Part shown: one piece after another, positions 36,404-46,021 of the stretch | Numbering within the stretch: the first letter of the stretch is position 1 | Layout: each line of letters starts with the position of its first letter | Assembly: GCA_018829445.1 (NCBI GenBank) | Contig: JAHJTV010000029.1 | Span: 1 to 64,000, forward strand | Reading direction: 5' to 3' | From: a bacterium | GTDB lineage: Bacteria > SAR324 > XYD2-FULL-50-16 | Length of the DNA stretch: 64,000 nt | Made by a program: the position numbers and the translations under genes | The notes under the pieces: model-generated | Seen by the model: the letters and a program-made list of their open reading frames with translations, nothing else | Databases searched by the model: none | Told to the model about the DNA's origin: nothing

Positions 36404-39400
36404 ATGAATAGAGTCTACCATCAGAAAACCAAGTTTGGACGAGTAACCGTTATTCTTATACTACTGACACTGATTTTTTCACTGCTCTCAATCAGTTGCA
36501 AGGAGGAGAAAGAGCCAGGACAAAATGATGAATCCTCGTCCGATATTGCCGAAAACATGGTTGACAATGTTGGAAGCAGGATCAACTTAGCCCTTGATGG
36601 GGTTCCGGAGGAAGTTCTGGCTCATCTTAAATCCTGTGCTACCAGTCAACTGGTTGAGAATAATCTTCTGGCTTCTGCCGATTCCGCTGCCATTGCAACA
36701 GCCGTTGCCACAGGAATGATGCAGGGATTAGGAGACTACTCCGATGATCAACTTTCCGATACGCCAAACGAAGATACTTCAGTAAAAACCCCAAATAAGA
36801 AAATTGTAATCGCAGCAATAGTGAACAAATTAACTCTGGAACTGGCCCAATCTCTCTCCGGAGAGGAATTGGAAACCGCTGTGGGAAATGTTGTTGCAGC
36901 TGTGACCGGAGCCTTCAAAACAGCCGGCATTGACGGAACGGATATGGGAGTAGTTGCCAGAGAGGTGATCGCTGGAACTCTTCAGGCTTTTAAAGAAAAA
37001 GCTATGGATGATGATACCATGTTTAACGTTTCCCTGGTTGCTATTCAATCCGCAATTGCAGGGATCGGAGATGATGTAAATGGATTATCGGGCGAAGAGA
37101 TGAATACGGCTGTGAAAAAAGCGGTGGCCGGACTTGTTTATTCCCTCGACGCTGTGGGTATCTTAAAGGAGAGTATTATCTCAAATATATCCGATATCAT
37201 AAGCGCCGCCATCACGGGAATAGGCATGGCAGATGTTGAAGCCGGGGACTACGTGGGGCTATGCAGTTCCGTGAAAAATGGTTTTATTTCAGGTCTTCAG
37301 GAGATAGGAGTCACTAATATTGAGATCAACGCCATCTATTCCGACATTGAAAATGCATGCGCTGAGGCTTTAAACGACCTGATCCTCAGCGATCCTGATC
37401 CTGTGACAGCCAGTTCTCTGATCAGCACCATCCACCTCAACCTGGCATCTATCGATTCTGCCACCAATCTGACACTCACCGACTCACAAAAATCAACCAT
37501 TAAATCCAATCTTGACGCTGTGATTGCAAATGCAAACCTGTCCACTTCAGATGACCTGGAAAAGATTATCCCGGCGATAATCGAGGATGCAGCCAAATCA
37601 ATTGCAGATATGATCCCTCAATTATCAGATGAACAAAAGGTAGATGTTTATCGAAATATCCTGGAATCCTGCCAGGAATTCCTGATTGGTAAATTGAGCG
37701 GAGAAGAGGCCGTAAAAGTGCTGGTGGTCATTGCGGAATCCTCTGTTAATTACTTCAATGGAATCTCAATAAATTCTGATAATTATGCCTCCTCAATAAA
37801 AGACATTGCTAATAGCCTTACAAAGTCACTGGATGTTATTCCCCTGGGAGACAAATCAATCGCTGACGCCGCGCCTGAAATTGTTGGAGCAATGGTGGAG
37901 ACAATCGATCTCCTCGGATTAACCGAACCTATCGAATTGGAAACAATTGAGTCCATAGTGACCGGTGCTGTTAAAGGTATTAGTGAAGCTGACCTTAATA
38001 GGGATGATTTGATCGAATTGATCGGAATAATCAGTGAGCAGGCAACTAACAGTGCTATCAAAAATAAGGTAGACGCCGGCAAAACCGAGTCAGAACTGAT
38101 CAGTATCGTTGACGATGTTGCCAAGAGTATTTTGGATGGATTAACTGCTGCCGGTGTATCAACAGCAGATTGCGCCGATATGGCCGACAGTATCATTCAG
38201 GGAGCTGCAAGTGAACTGGGCCGGGTTTTGACTGCAGAAGAGCTGAACGAAGCACTCACCAACGCCGTTGGCGGTATCATTAATGGACTGGATGAGGCCG
38301 GTGCGACAGATGAAGAAAAAGCGACTGCGGAAAGCTCAGCTACGGAAGCTGTGGATAGTGCTGTTTCCGATACAGCAGATCCAACGGAACCTAAGCTGAT
38401 TACCAGTGATGAAAACCTGATGACCGAAGAGGGGGCTGATGAAAAAGGAAGTTTCAAAGTATCTTTGGACAAAAAACCGGCCAGCAATATTACTGTTTCG
38501 ATTGTCAGTAAAGACACGACCGAAGGAACCGTCTCGCCTTCATTTTTAATATTTAATTCCACCAACTGGAACCAAACTCAAGTTGTGTTCATCAATCCCG
38601 TTGACGAAGGGTACGTAGACGGTGAGATCAAATACAATATAGTAGTCAGCACAAATGGCGGAGCCAGAAAAACCTTGATAATAACCAACATGGATAATGA
38701 CAAAGTCGGCATCAAGGTGACGCCATCCAAAAAACAGTACTCATCAGAAGTGGGTGGGCAAGCCTGGTTTTATGTGAATCTAACATCTCAACCGAAAGGT
38801 CCGATAAGACTGCGTTGGGCAATCACAATCGGGCAGAGTTCGATCTTTTTTAATCCCAATGAAACCAGAATTATGGATTTTTCCACAACCAACTATGGAA
38901 CCCCGCAAAGAATCATTATCGAAGGAAAGGAATGCCTGGATTGTGAAGAACACGCATCAGCTTCAATAGAGTCGCAAAACATCATCTCATTGGATGGAAA
39001 TGATGGTGATTATCCGGAGCTAAGACCTGAAACGATCTCCCTGGTAAATCTGAAAGGCGGACCAAAGATAATGACAACCAGTGCCGTTGGAAATGATACC
39101 GTAACGGTTACTTTTGATGCTGCAAAAATTGATTTCAGCAATGATGACGACAAATTTATCTATGAAACCGTTTTTGCGACCGAATCCATCACCATGACCT
39201 ATGCGCGTTATCAATCAAGACCCTTGTTGATAAAAGAAAGCGAGTGTTTTAATGGGGACAATGTTAAACTGAATATCACGACAAACCCGGGAGATCCAAC
39301 AGCCACACCCCCGGTTCCTCCCAGCTCATCCTTTACCTTTTGCCTTAAGTTCTATAATGCCAACACCGGTCAGACAGCATCAGGAATGAACAACTGGGCA

Positions 39401-39799
39401 ACCGCCAATGGTTTTATAGTATCCTCCTGCACCGGTAACGGTGCCACCCCGAATTACATAACATGTGAGTTCAACGGCTCGGGATCTACACTGCCGAGTT
39501 CGACCATTCCCCAAAATACCATATTTAGCGATGAAAAGATCGGTAATGCTTCCTGTTCTTTAAACGGAGGATCTGGCTATTATTCCTCCCCTCCGCTATT
39601 ATCCCCCCAGACATCCCAGCCGGCAGTAACTCTTAACTATAAAACCCTGAGTATTTCAGGTGCCAATACAGCCCAATTCAAATCCAGCTCCGGTTTGCAA
39701 CCGGGACTCTGGTATCTCTCAGATAAAAGCAAGTCTTACGTTTACGGAGGAAGCATCAATAGCGCTTCAATTTACCATTACATCGATGTTGCCCCGTAA
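36404..39799 (+). CDS. Large repetitive lipoprotein, function unknown
   Basis: 1131 residues. Lipoprotein signal with lipobox LLSISC at about residue 32, then an acidic linker. Residues about 50-660 form many alpha-helical repeats of 40-60 residues with the theme AV..AV.G...GL..AGI, for example AAVTGAFKTAGIDG and NAVGGIINGLDEAGA. Residues about 670-760 carry a beta domain with TTEGTVSPSFLIFNSTNWNQ, a motif common in large bacterial surface proteins with Calx-beta-like repeats. The last 350 residues are Cys-containing beta-rich sequence. I know no named family for the whole. It is probably a surface or periplasmic scaffold/adhesin, partner of the barrel protein just upstream. Confidence 0.7.
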   Translation: MNRVYHQKTKFGRVTVILILLTLIFSLLSISCKEEKEPGQNDESSSDIAENMVDNVGSRINLALDGVPEEVLAHLKSCATSQLVENNLLASADSAAIATAVATGMMQGLGDYSDDQLSDTPNEDTSVKTPNKKIVIAAIVNKLTLELAQSLSGEELETAVGNVVAAVTGAFKTAGIDGTDMGVVAREVIAGTLQAFKEKAMDDDTMFNVSLVAIQSAIAGIGDDVNGLSGEEMNTAVKKAVAGLVYSLDAVGILKESIISNISDIISAAITGIGMADVEAGDYVGLCSSVKNGFISGLQEIGVTNIEINAIYSDIENACAEALNDLILSDPDPVTASSLISTIHLNLASIDSATNLTLTDSQKSTIKSNLDAVIANANLSTSDDLEKIIPAIIEDAAKSIADMIPQLSDEQKVDVYRNILESCQEFLIGKLSGEEAVKVLVVIAESSVNYFNGISINSDNYASSIKDIANSLTKSLDVIPLGDKSIADAAPEIVGAMVETIDLLGLTEPIELETIESIVTGAVKGISEADLNRDDLIELIGIISEQATNSAIKNKVDAGKTESELISIVDDVAKSILDGLTAAGVSTADCADMADSIIQGAASELGRVLTAEELNEALTNAVGGIINGLDEAGATDEEKATAESSATEAVDSAVSDTADPTEPKLITSDENLMTEEGADEKGSFKVSLDKKPASNITVSIVSKDTTEGTVSPSFLIFNSTNWNQTQVVFINPVDEGYVDGEIKYNIVVSTNGGARKTLIITNMDNDKVGIKVTPSKKQYSSEVGGQAWFYVNLTSQPKGPIRLRWAITIGQSSIFFNPNETRIMDFSTTNYGTPQRIIIEGKECLDCEEHASASIESQNIISLDGNDGDYPELRPETISLVNLKGGPKIMTTSAVGNDTVTVTFDAAKIDFSNDDDKFIYETVFATESITMTYARYQSRPLLIKESECFNGDNVKLNITTNPGDPTATPPVPPSSSFTFCLKFYNANTGQTASGMNNWATANGFIVSSCTGNGATPNYITCEFNGSGSTLPSSTIPQNTIFSDEKIGNASCSLNGGSGYYSSPPLLSPQTSQPAVTLNYKTLSISGANTAQFKSSSGLQPGLWYLSDKSKSYVYGGSINSASIYHYIDVAP

Positions 39800-39864
39800 C
39801 CGTTTAAGAAGTTCTGACGTTAAGTTAACAATTGGTTATTAAAAAATGATTATTGATTATTAAA

Positions 39865-40230
39865 ATGGCAAAAGGTGATGATATTCAGGAAAGACTTATT
39901 GATTTTGCAGTAGGCTTAATTCAACTGACAACAAAATTGACAAAATCTTCCGCCGAGAAACATGTGGCGAATCAAATATTGCGTAGTGGAACTTCTCCGG
40001 CTCCTAATTATGCCGAGGCTCGATCCGCTGAGAGTTCCAACGATTTTATTCATAAGCTAAAGATTGCCTTAAAGTAGTTAAATGAGACAAAAGTCTGGCT
40101 ACAGATTATTATCCGGAGTCAAATGACACCAAAAAACGAATGCTCTCATCTACAAAACGAGTGCGACGAACTCTGCAGAATCATTAGTGCAAGCGTAAAA
40201 ACCGCCATTAAACGCAAGAGGAATAATTAA
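39865..40230 (+). pseudogene. Four-helix bundle protein (S23/IVP family), interrupted by a stop
   Basis: From ATG 39865 the frame matches the small four-helix bundle family first seen in 23S rRNA intervening sequences (QILRSGTSPAPNYAEARSAES, NDFIHKLKIALK). A TAG at 40075-40077 stops it after 70 codons. Reading on in the same frame gives LNETKVWLQIIIRSQ and NECDELCRIISASVKTA to TAA 40228-40230, the normal second half, for a family-typical total of about 121 residues. The consensus KELNET suggests GAG or GAA became TAG. Either the gene is recently dead or the stop is read through. Such genes also occur outside rRNA, often near polysaccharide or mobile loci. Confidence 0.8.
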
Positions 40231-40354
40231 TAATCAATTGATAATTACAAATAGTAAATGGGTTACTGAATGCACATTTTGAATAAGACAAACCGCAAAC
40301 CGTAAAAATGACTCTTTTCCGACCGACCTATTCAGCATTACGTAACCCGGGTAC

Positions 40355-41284
40355 TTATGCCAATCGATATCCCTGATTCTCTTCAACCACAGTCCCCTCT
40401 TTCTTCAACTTTTCCAGATGAGCCCTCAGAATTCCGACCCCGGGAAAAACGTAAAGGGCTTCGTGCCTGAACAGCACGGGCAAGAGTTCTTTAAAAGTAA
40501 CAGGGATGTTGGAAAGGGCAGCTATTAGTCGCTCTTCCCGTTTTTTCAGTTTTGAGAGTGTCGTTTCTACTATTTCCATCGGATTTCTGACCAGTTCTCC
40601 ATGGGAGGGAATGATGATATCGATATCCAGTTTTTGATATTTATGCATGGTTGAAATCATGCCTTCGATTCCACCAGCTCGAACATTGTAGAAAGGGACT
40701 TCCAACCCGGCCATGTCTCCGACAAAAAGGGCTTTAACATTTGGTTCATAAAGGCTGATATGCCCGGGATGATGCCCGGGAGTATGGATGACTTCAAAAG
40801 AGTAGTCACCACAATTCAACGTATCACCTTCAACCACAGTCCGGTCTTCTGTTGCCTCGCTGATGGGGCAGAAAGCTTGATAAAAGGCGATAACGTCAAA
40901 TTTGTTTTCTGGAAAATATTTCTCGGTAATATCGGATTCAAAGATATGATTGAGCTTTGTATTATCCCGAAGATACCGGGCATCCGCTTCGTGGGTGATC
41001 ACTTTTATATTGCCTTGTTTTGAGAGAAACCAGGCAATTGCCCCCATATGATCTGCATGGGTGTGAGAGATGATGACAGTGTGGATATCAGCGATATTCA
41101 GATCGTTTTTTTCCAGCAGTCCAACGGTGCGGGCAATGTTTTCTTCGCCTCCGCCACCCACATCAATACAAATAATTCCATTATCATCGCGAATAGCCAA
41201 AAAGCTTGATGAATCCACAAACCCCGTTTTCTCCACTTGCAGAAAGTAAAAATCCTTAAATAATTCCATGACAATCCTTATCAT
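40355..41284 (-). CDS. Metallo-beta-lactamase-fold hydrolase
   Basis: 309 residues. The metal-binding motif is ISHTHADHMGAI (HxHxDH), with further ligands in TPGHHPGHISLYE (His), FVGDMAG (bridging Asp) and IIPSHGELV (His): a complete binuclear site. The C-terminal about 70 residues form a winged-helix-like extension (LSKLKKREERLIAAL.. HLEKLKKEGTVVEENQGYRLA), as in the LACTB2/RNase-like or glyoxalase II-related group. The cytoplasmic substrate cannot be told. It stands alone; its start has TAAGGATTG before the ATG, a weak ribosome site. Confidence 0.88.
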   Translation of the reverse strand: MIRIVMELFKDFYFLQVEKTGFVDSSSFLAIRDDNGIICIDVGGGGEENIARTVGLLEKNDLNIADIHTVIISHTHADHMGAIAWFLSKQGNIKVITHEADARYLRDNTKLNHIFESDITEKYFPENKFDVIAFYQAFCPISEATEDRTVVEGDTLNCGDYSFEVIHTPGHHPGHISLYEPNVKALFVGDMAGLEVPFYNVRAGGIEGMISTMHKYQKLDIDIIIPSHGELVRNPMEIVETTLSKLKKREERLIAALSNIPVTFKELLPVLFRHEALYVFPGVGILRAHLEKLKKEGTVVEENQGYRLA

Positions 41285-41433
41285 TGGTAAGTTGGATAAT
41301 TCCTTGGTTCAGTCATTCCGGTGGAATAATTACACCGTCATTTACAGGGCTGTTTTACAGCATTCAAACAGTGTAGGAAACAAGAAAGCCAAACCTCTCC
41401 AATTTTTGGATATCCTTTGATCCTTGAATAGGA

Positions 41434-42987
41434 TTAATTTCCACCCCGGACACAGCGAGTGAAGAATTCATATGCAGCTTTACTATTAACCATAGTAAGA
41501 CTATCATTAAAATGCAGAGCTTCCGCTAATGTTACAGGTGACGCTGATGTTGAAGACCAATAGAAATCGGAAGTCGCATCCGGAAAGAGAGTTGTATTAA
41601 TAATTGGATTTGTAAATGAATAGTCTGTAATGGATTGCAGTTCTTTGATGTTTGGGAGACGCCAATCATTTTTACCAGCCAAAGTCAAGCCCTCACAATA
41701 TCCAAGTGCATTTTCCCAGTACTTCATGCCGCCTTCCCATTTTTGCCAAATTAGCCCGGTTAGCTTGTCACTGACTGTATCGTCGCCGTTATCTTTCAGG
41801 TCTTTATTTGCCTGGCTTCCACGGACGCACCTGGGTGACGGTGTTGTTGGGGAATTCGTTATTTCATTGGATGTGTTTAGATAGAGATGATTACTATTTG
41901 CAGAAGTGGAAGACCAGAAATCGTATCCAGTATTGGCAATAAAAAGAGTATTAAAATCTGAACTGCCATTCCACAAGGTGATTCCAAGTAGTTCAGAAAT
42001 GGTAGGCAAACGCCAGTCATTAAAACCTCCCAGAGTCAAACCAGAGCAATCTCCGGATGCCTCTTCAAAATCAGATGTTGATGAACCATAACCCCGCTGC
42101 CAGATCAGGCCGGTGACGTTATCAATAACGGTGTCATTACTGGCATCATAGTAAGCGAAAGACTGAGTGTTTATGCTATAGTCGGAATCCTCTCCAAAAG
42201 TGGCGGTTGTATCAGCCGTCTGATCTGTGTCAGAGAAAAGAGCATGATTAACAGAAATGCTGAATGTAGCCGTTGCTGAATAGTCGACTCCGTTTTCGGC
42301 CCTGAAGGTGAAAGAGTCATTACCAGTGTAGTCGGATATTGGATCGTAGATAACAGTAGTTCCAGTTATCATTACGCTTCCATGGGCAGGTGATGTTACG
42401 GACTCGAATGTAATACCACTAGTAGTATTCATGTTGGTTTCCAGATTAAATTCCTTCTTAAAATCACGTACAGTGAAGTCGGAGGAGTCCAAAGCAAGAA
42501 ACCTGACAGTGAAAGCGGAAGTAAAATCATTCTCCAGATTTATACCTTCACTACTCTTAACATCCTTAGTAATCTCTATGGTGTATTTTGCATCATTTTC
42601 CAGCCATGATTCAGGAGTAAATTCAACCGTATCCACATTCAAGGACACAGTTCCGGAAGTTTTTGTTCCTGAGTGATGATAAAGATTGATGGTACTCGTC
42701 GTAATTGTGGTTGTATCCATGGGTTTATTAAAGACAATGGTTACTACGCGGTCTGGTTCTACATTATCAGAATCATTGCCTGGATTCACAGAGTCTACTT
42801 TCGGAGGATCTGCTTGTTCGTCTCCGGGATTGTCACCTGGGTTGTCACCTGGGTTGTCATCAATAGGTTGTGTGTTCTGATCAGAACTTCCATTGCCAGA
42901 AGACAAAGGCTGGCAACTTGAAACACTTAAAAAAGAAATCAGTATAAGGCATAAAAATATAAAGGACGAGAAATGATTGATCTTCAT
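41434..42987 (-). CDS. Lipoprotein with Ig-like domains and two DUF1566 (Lcl C-terminal) domains
   Basis: 517 residues. Lipoprotein signal ending FLSVSSC, then a low-complexity linker with three NPGD repeats. An Ig-like Big_5 domain begins PKVDSVNPGNDSDNVEPD, and a cadherin-like segment is SPAHGSVMITGTTVIYDP. Two DUF1566 copies follow: DNVTGLIWQRGYG ..NDWRLPTISELLG.. and DKLTGLIWQKWEG ..NDWRLPNIKELQS.., each ending in a YWSSTSA or FWSSTSA motif. DUF1566 is related to the C-terminal domain of the Legionella collagen-like protein Lcl that binds polymers. This suggests a surface adhesin. The LytTR regulator gene is just upstream on the same strand with a direct repeat between them. Confidence 0.85.
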   Translation of the reverse strand: MKINHFSSFIFLCLILISFLSVSSCQPLSSGNGSSDQNTQPIDDNPGDNPGDNPGDEQADPPKVDSVNPGNDSDNVEPDRVVTIVFNKPMDTTTITTSTINLYHHSGTKTSGTVSLNVDTVEFTPESWLENDAKYTIEITKDVKSSEGINLENDFTSAFTVRFLALDSSDFTVRDFKKEFNLETNMNTTSGITFESVTSPAHGSVMITGTTVIYDPISDYTGNDSFTFRAENGVDYSATATFSISVNHALFSDTDQTADTTATFGEDSDYSINTQSFAYYDASNDTVIDNVTGLIWQRGYGSSTSDFEEASGDCSGLTLGGFNDWRLPTISELLGITLWNGSSDFNTLFIANTGYDFWSSTSANSNHLYLNTSNEITNSPTTPSPRCVRGSQANKDLKDNGDDTVSDKLTGLIWQKWEGGMKYWENALGYCEGLTLAGKNDWRLPNIKELQSITDYSFTNPIINTTLFPDATSDFYWSSTSASPVTLAEALHFNDSLTMVNSKAAYEFFTRCVRGGN

Positions 42988-43108
42988 TTTTACCTCCTGC
43001 TTCTTTGTCTTGTTTTTCTTAATCGATCCCGGGTTATTATTGGAACCTACCTTATGTATTTAATTCTATTGAATAGATCAAAATGGTTGCAATTGAGTAC
43101 AGAACTGA

Positions 43109-43138
43109 TTCACAAGTGATATGATTAGTTCACAAATG
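43109..43138. promoter_or_regulatory. Direct repeat, candidate LytTR-binding site
   Basis: TTCACAAGTG (43109-43118) and TTCACAAATG (43129-43138) repeat with a 20-bp period, about two helical turns. LytTR regulators bind paired direct repeats on one DNA face with about 21-bp spacing. The repeat lies about 120-150 bp upstream of the DUF1566 lipoprotein start and downstream of the LytTR gene. Confidence 0.45.
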
Positions 43139-43193
43139 GAAAAGCCTTCCATTCTGCAGGACATGAGTGGCAGGTTTTATTCATAAGTGACTT

Positions 43194-44120
43194 TTATTCA
43201 GTCATTAATTTTGGATTTGTGGGCTGAATGAGTTTTGCTTCCATCCATTTCTGAAAATTGGACTTAACTATAATAAGCTGTCTCCGACTAATTGGTAGAA
43301 CCAGTTCTGATCCCTTAAGCTTGACACTGTTATTTCCCTCAACACTGATGATTCTTTCAATCTGGTTTAGATTCACCGAATGGGAGCGGTGGATTCGACA
43401 AAATTGCTGTGGTGGCAGAAAATCCATGATCTTCTTCATTGAAGCTTTAACCTGTACCTCCTTCAGACCTTCAGTGATGATAATAAAAAAAGTGGCATAA
43501 TGCTGATCGATGGATATATGGGAAATATTGTCAGGATTGAACCTAAAAGTGTTTGATCCAGCAGTGAACTCGATGGTTTTTACATGGGGAAAAGTAGTAG
43601 TATTTAAGATCGGTTTTGTTTTTTTTAATAGCACATGGGTTATCAGAAAAACATCTATCGCCCAAGTGGGAGTCATTTTGAGTAGAAACGATAAGCTAAA
43701 CGGCATAAACCCCTGGATTGGATCAAAATAATATGAAAGCTCTGCTATCCGTTGTTTTTGCAAAATCAACTGAATGCAGCCCAAAAATAAAAAACCAACC
43801 AGGAAAACAGCCAATCCTGTTATCCAAACCTTCTTTATAGTAAAGTTAAACGTTTCCGAACCCATACGAAGGAGTAGTAAAATACGGATTTCCGAAACCA
43901 GAACTACAGTACTGCCAAAACAAAAAAAATAGCTGAGTCCAACGACGAGACGAGAAAACATAGAGACAGGATGAAAGGATGAGCCAGCAAAGGCTACCAG
44001 TCCAATCAACAGTGAAATCAGCCCATACTTCCCCAAACGCTGCTTTGCAGAGTAATTGAAAAACAGGACCGTGTTTAGGTATGTGCCAACCGACCGTTTA
44101 AATTTTCGAATATATTTCAT
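43194..44120 (-). CDS. Membrane-bound LytTR-family DNA-binding regulator
   Basis: 308 residues. The N-terminal part has four predicted transmembrane helices (about 33-52, 57-77, 98-118, 140-165). The C-terminal LytTR domain spans about 180-290, including FRFNPDNISHISIDQHYATF, FCRIHRSHSVNLNQIERI and LPISRRQLIIVKS, the conserved RxHrS..VN..I pattern. No receiver domain is present, so it is a one-component regulator sensing a membrane signal. The DUF1566 lipoprotein gene follows 206 bp downstream on the same strand and is the obvious target. Confidence 0.87.
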   Translation of the reverse strand: MKYIRKFKRSVGTYLNTVLFFNYSAKQRLGKYGLISLLIGLVAFAGSSFHPVSMFSRLVVGLSYFFCFGSTVVLVSEIRILLLLRMGSETFNFTIKKVWITGLAVFLVGFLFLGCIQLILQKQRIAELSYYFDPIQGFMPFSLSFLLKMTPTWAIDVFLITHVLLKKTKPILNTTTFPHVKTIEFTAGSNTFRFNPDNISHISIDQHYATFFIIITEGLKEVQVKASMKKIMDFLPPQQFCRIHRSHSVNLNQIERIISVEGNNSVKLKGSELVLPISRRQLIIVKSNFQKWMEAKLIQPTNPKLMTE

Positions 44121-44770
44121 TGAGGTGAGTAGGAAAAAAATGATTGCAAAATTAGATTGTCATTTTTTTTCAACCTTTTCAAAAGATCCGTCAAGATGCG
44201 AAAGCAAATGAGGCGTCAAAACTTTCATTTTTATTTTTTCGATAAGGTGGATAAAACAATGAAGACCTAACGGACTATTCTTGTTTACAACCAATCAAGG
44301 GCAATAACCAAACGAATAGGTTGCATCTCAAGTAAAAACCTTTTCTTTCTACCTCGACCTTTCGTAAGCATTTTCGACTGAATCTGACGAACGCAGGCAG
44401 AATTAGAAAAAGCTGATGTATATTTTTGAGCCTAAATTTTTTTTGCTAACTCGATACGATAGTATCACTCATTCTCGACCATACCTGTTTGTAAAATTCA
44501 ACTGATGGTCGTGATTTTGATGGTGATGCATTTTTAATTCTGTTTTTTAAAAGAAATGATCGAAGTTAAAATTTTCAATGCAAAACAGAGGAATGAGCCA
44601 GTTAATTGGTTCTTTATCATATGTTACTGATCTGTCATAATGAGCAAGAAATATCTGGTTTGATTATTGTACTATTAATTTTTTCCTGTCAATTCAACAG
44701 ATTCAATTGCTCTTTCTGACGCTTTTTTCGATCACAGCAGATGTATTGGAATTTCTTTTAGGAGTTAGCG
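44121..44770. other. Intergenic region
   Basis: 650 bp between divergent LytTR and dihydroorotate-dehydrogenase-like genes. AT-rich, with long T runs. I see no gene. The downstream gene has a good ribosome site (TTTTAGGAG) before its ATG. Confidence 0.4.
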
Positions 44771-45748
44771 ATGCCTGATTTAACCGTAAACTACATGGGA
44801 CTTGAATTAAAGAATCCGCTGATTGCAGCGAGCTCTGGGTTGACCGGCTCAATTAACAGTATCAAAAAGCTCGAAGAGAACGGAATCGCTGCCGTGGTTC
44901 TGAAGTCTTTGTTTGAAGAACAAATCCTGATGGAAAGCAAATCGATGAAGGGTGACTTTTCCCTTCATGCTGAAGAAACAGACTATATCAAAGGTTATAT
45001 CAGGCAAAACAATCTGAGTGATTATCTCAGAATGTTGGAGACTTGTAAAAAAGAGACATCAATTCCGATAATAGCCAGTATTAATTGCATCTCTGCGAGT
45101 GAGTGGACTGACTTTGCCAAACAGATCGAGGGATCAGGTGCTGATGCAATTGAACTGAATATGTTTATTCTTCCCGGGGATATTGAACAAACTGGGGAGC
45201 AGATTGAAAAGATTTATTTTGATATCATTAAGACAGTAAGCCAGAAGGTATCAATACCTATCGCTGTGAAAATCGGTTTCTACTTTACAGGCCTGGCAAA
45301 ATTTGTTTTTGATCTTTCGATCCGGGAAACTTCTGCAATCGTTCTTTTTAATCGATACTACAGACCGGACATTGATATTAATAATATGGAAATCATAGCT
45401 GCTGATGTCTTCAGTTCGCCCTATGAAAACGCCATACCCCTGCGATGGATTAGCATCCTTTCCGACAAAGTCAAATGTGATCTCTCAGCTACAACGGGCA
45501 TCCATGACGGTTATACTACCATTAAAAACCTGCTTGCGGGTGCTAAAACTGTACAGGTAGCAACAAGCCTCTATAAAAACGGACCGCAATATATACAAAC
45601 AATGTTGGAACAGATAACAGGCTGGTTAAGTGATCACGGATTTAAATCGGTACAAGATATTTTTGGAAAGATGAGTCAAAGCCATATAAAAAACCCGGCA
45701 GTTTATGAAAGATCCCAGTTTATGAAATACTACTCAGATCGAAAATAA
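44771..45748 (+). CDS. Dihydroorotate-dehydrogenase-like flavoprotein
   Basis: 325 residues with the class 1 DHODH TIM-barrel start LTVNYMGLELKNPLIAASSG, the FMN-binding GIAAVVLKSLFEEQI, IASINCISASEWTDFAKQIE and the C-terminal phosphate-binding GAKTVQVATSLYKNG. The segment that in true PyrD enzymes carries N-x-S-C-P-N and the catalytic base reads IELNMFILPGD, so the usual residues for dihydroorotate oxidation are missing. It belongs to a widespread DHODH-like group, often near oxidoreductase genes, of unknown reaction. No pyrimidine genes are near. It is monocistronic and followed by hairpins. Confidence 0.82.
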   Translation: MPDLTVNYMGLELKNPLIAASSGLTGSINSIKKLEENGIAAVVLKSLFEEQILMESKSMKGDFSLHAEETDYIKGYIRQNNLSDYLRMLETCKKETSIPIIASINCISASEWTDFAKQIEGSGADAIELNMFILPGDIEQTGEQIEKIYFDIIKTVSQKVSIPIAVKIGFYFTGLAKFVFDLSIRETSAIVLFNRYYRPDIDINNMEIIAADVFSSPYENAIPLRWISILSDKVKCDLSATTGIHDGYTTIKNLLAGAKTVQVATSLYKNGPQYIQTMLEQITGWLSDHGFKSVQDIFGKMSQSHIKNPAVYERSQFMKYYSDRK

Positions 45749-45945
45749 GAGTGGGAAAGACGACAGGACGTTGATTTTGGCGTGTTAGGGTAAGGCTACA
45801 CATTTTCAAGTTAACGCAGCTTAACCTTAGAGCCGAATTTAAAAGCTCGATCAGAGATTGTGCATCAACCGGATTTATATCTTTTACGTCAGAAGTTGAT
45901 CAGGCAACAGGCGAGACTTGTTTGTCAGGCTCAGAGAGGCCAAGA

Positions 45946-46010
45946 GACAACCGGAAAGCTGATAGAATTCCGGTTGTCAAATTGGAAACCCTGACCATGG
46001 TATCAGGGTT
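45946..46010. terminator. Tandem hairpins between convergent genes
   Basis: GACAACCGGAA (45946-45956) pairs perfectly with TTCCGGTTGTC (45968-45978), and immediately after it AACCCTGA (45987-45994) pairs with TCAGGGTT (46003-46010). They lie between the ends of the DHODH-like gene and the thiolase gene on the other strand, so they probably terminate both transcripts, although neither has a clear U-run. Confidence 0.55.
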
Positions 46011-46021
46011 AGTCGGTTTGA

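Noticed and set aside
42825..42862. Short tandem repeat that might suggest a CRISPR or variable locus
   Set aside because: It encodes three NPGD units of the lipoprotein linker; repeats are directly adjacent without spacers.
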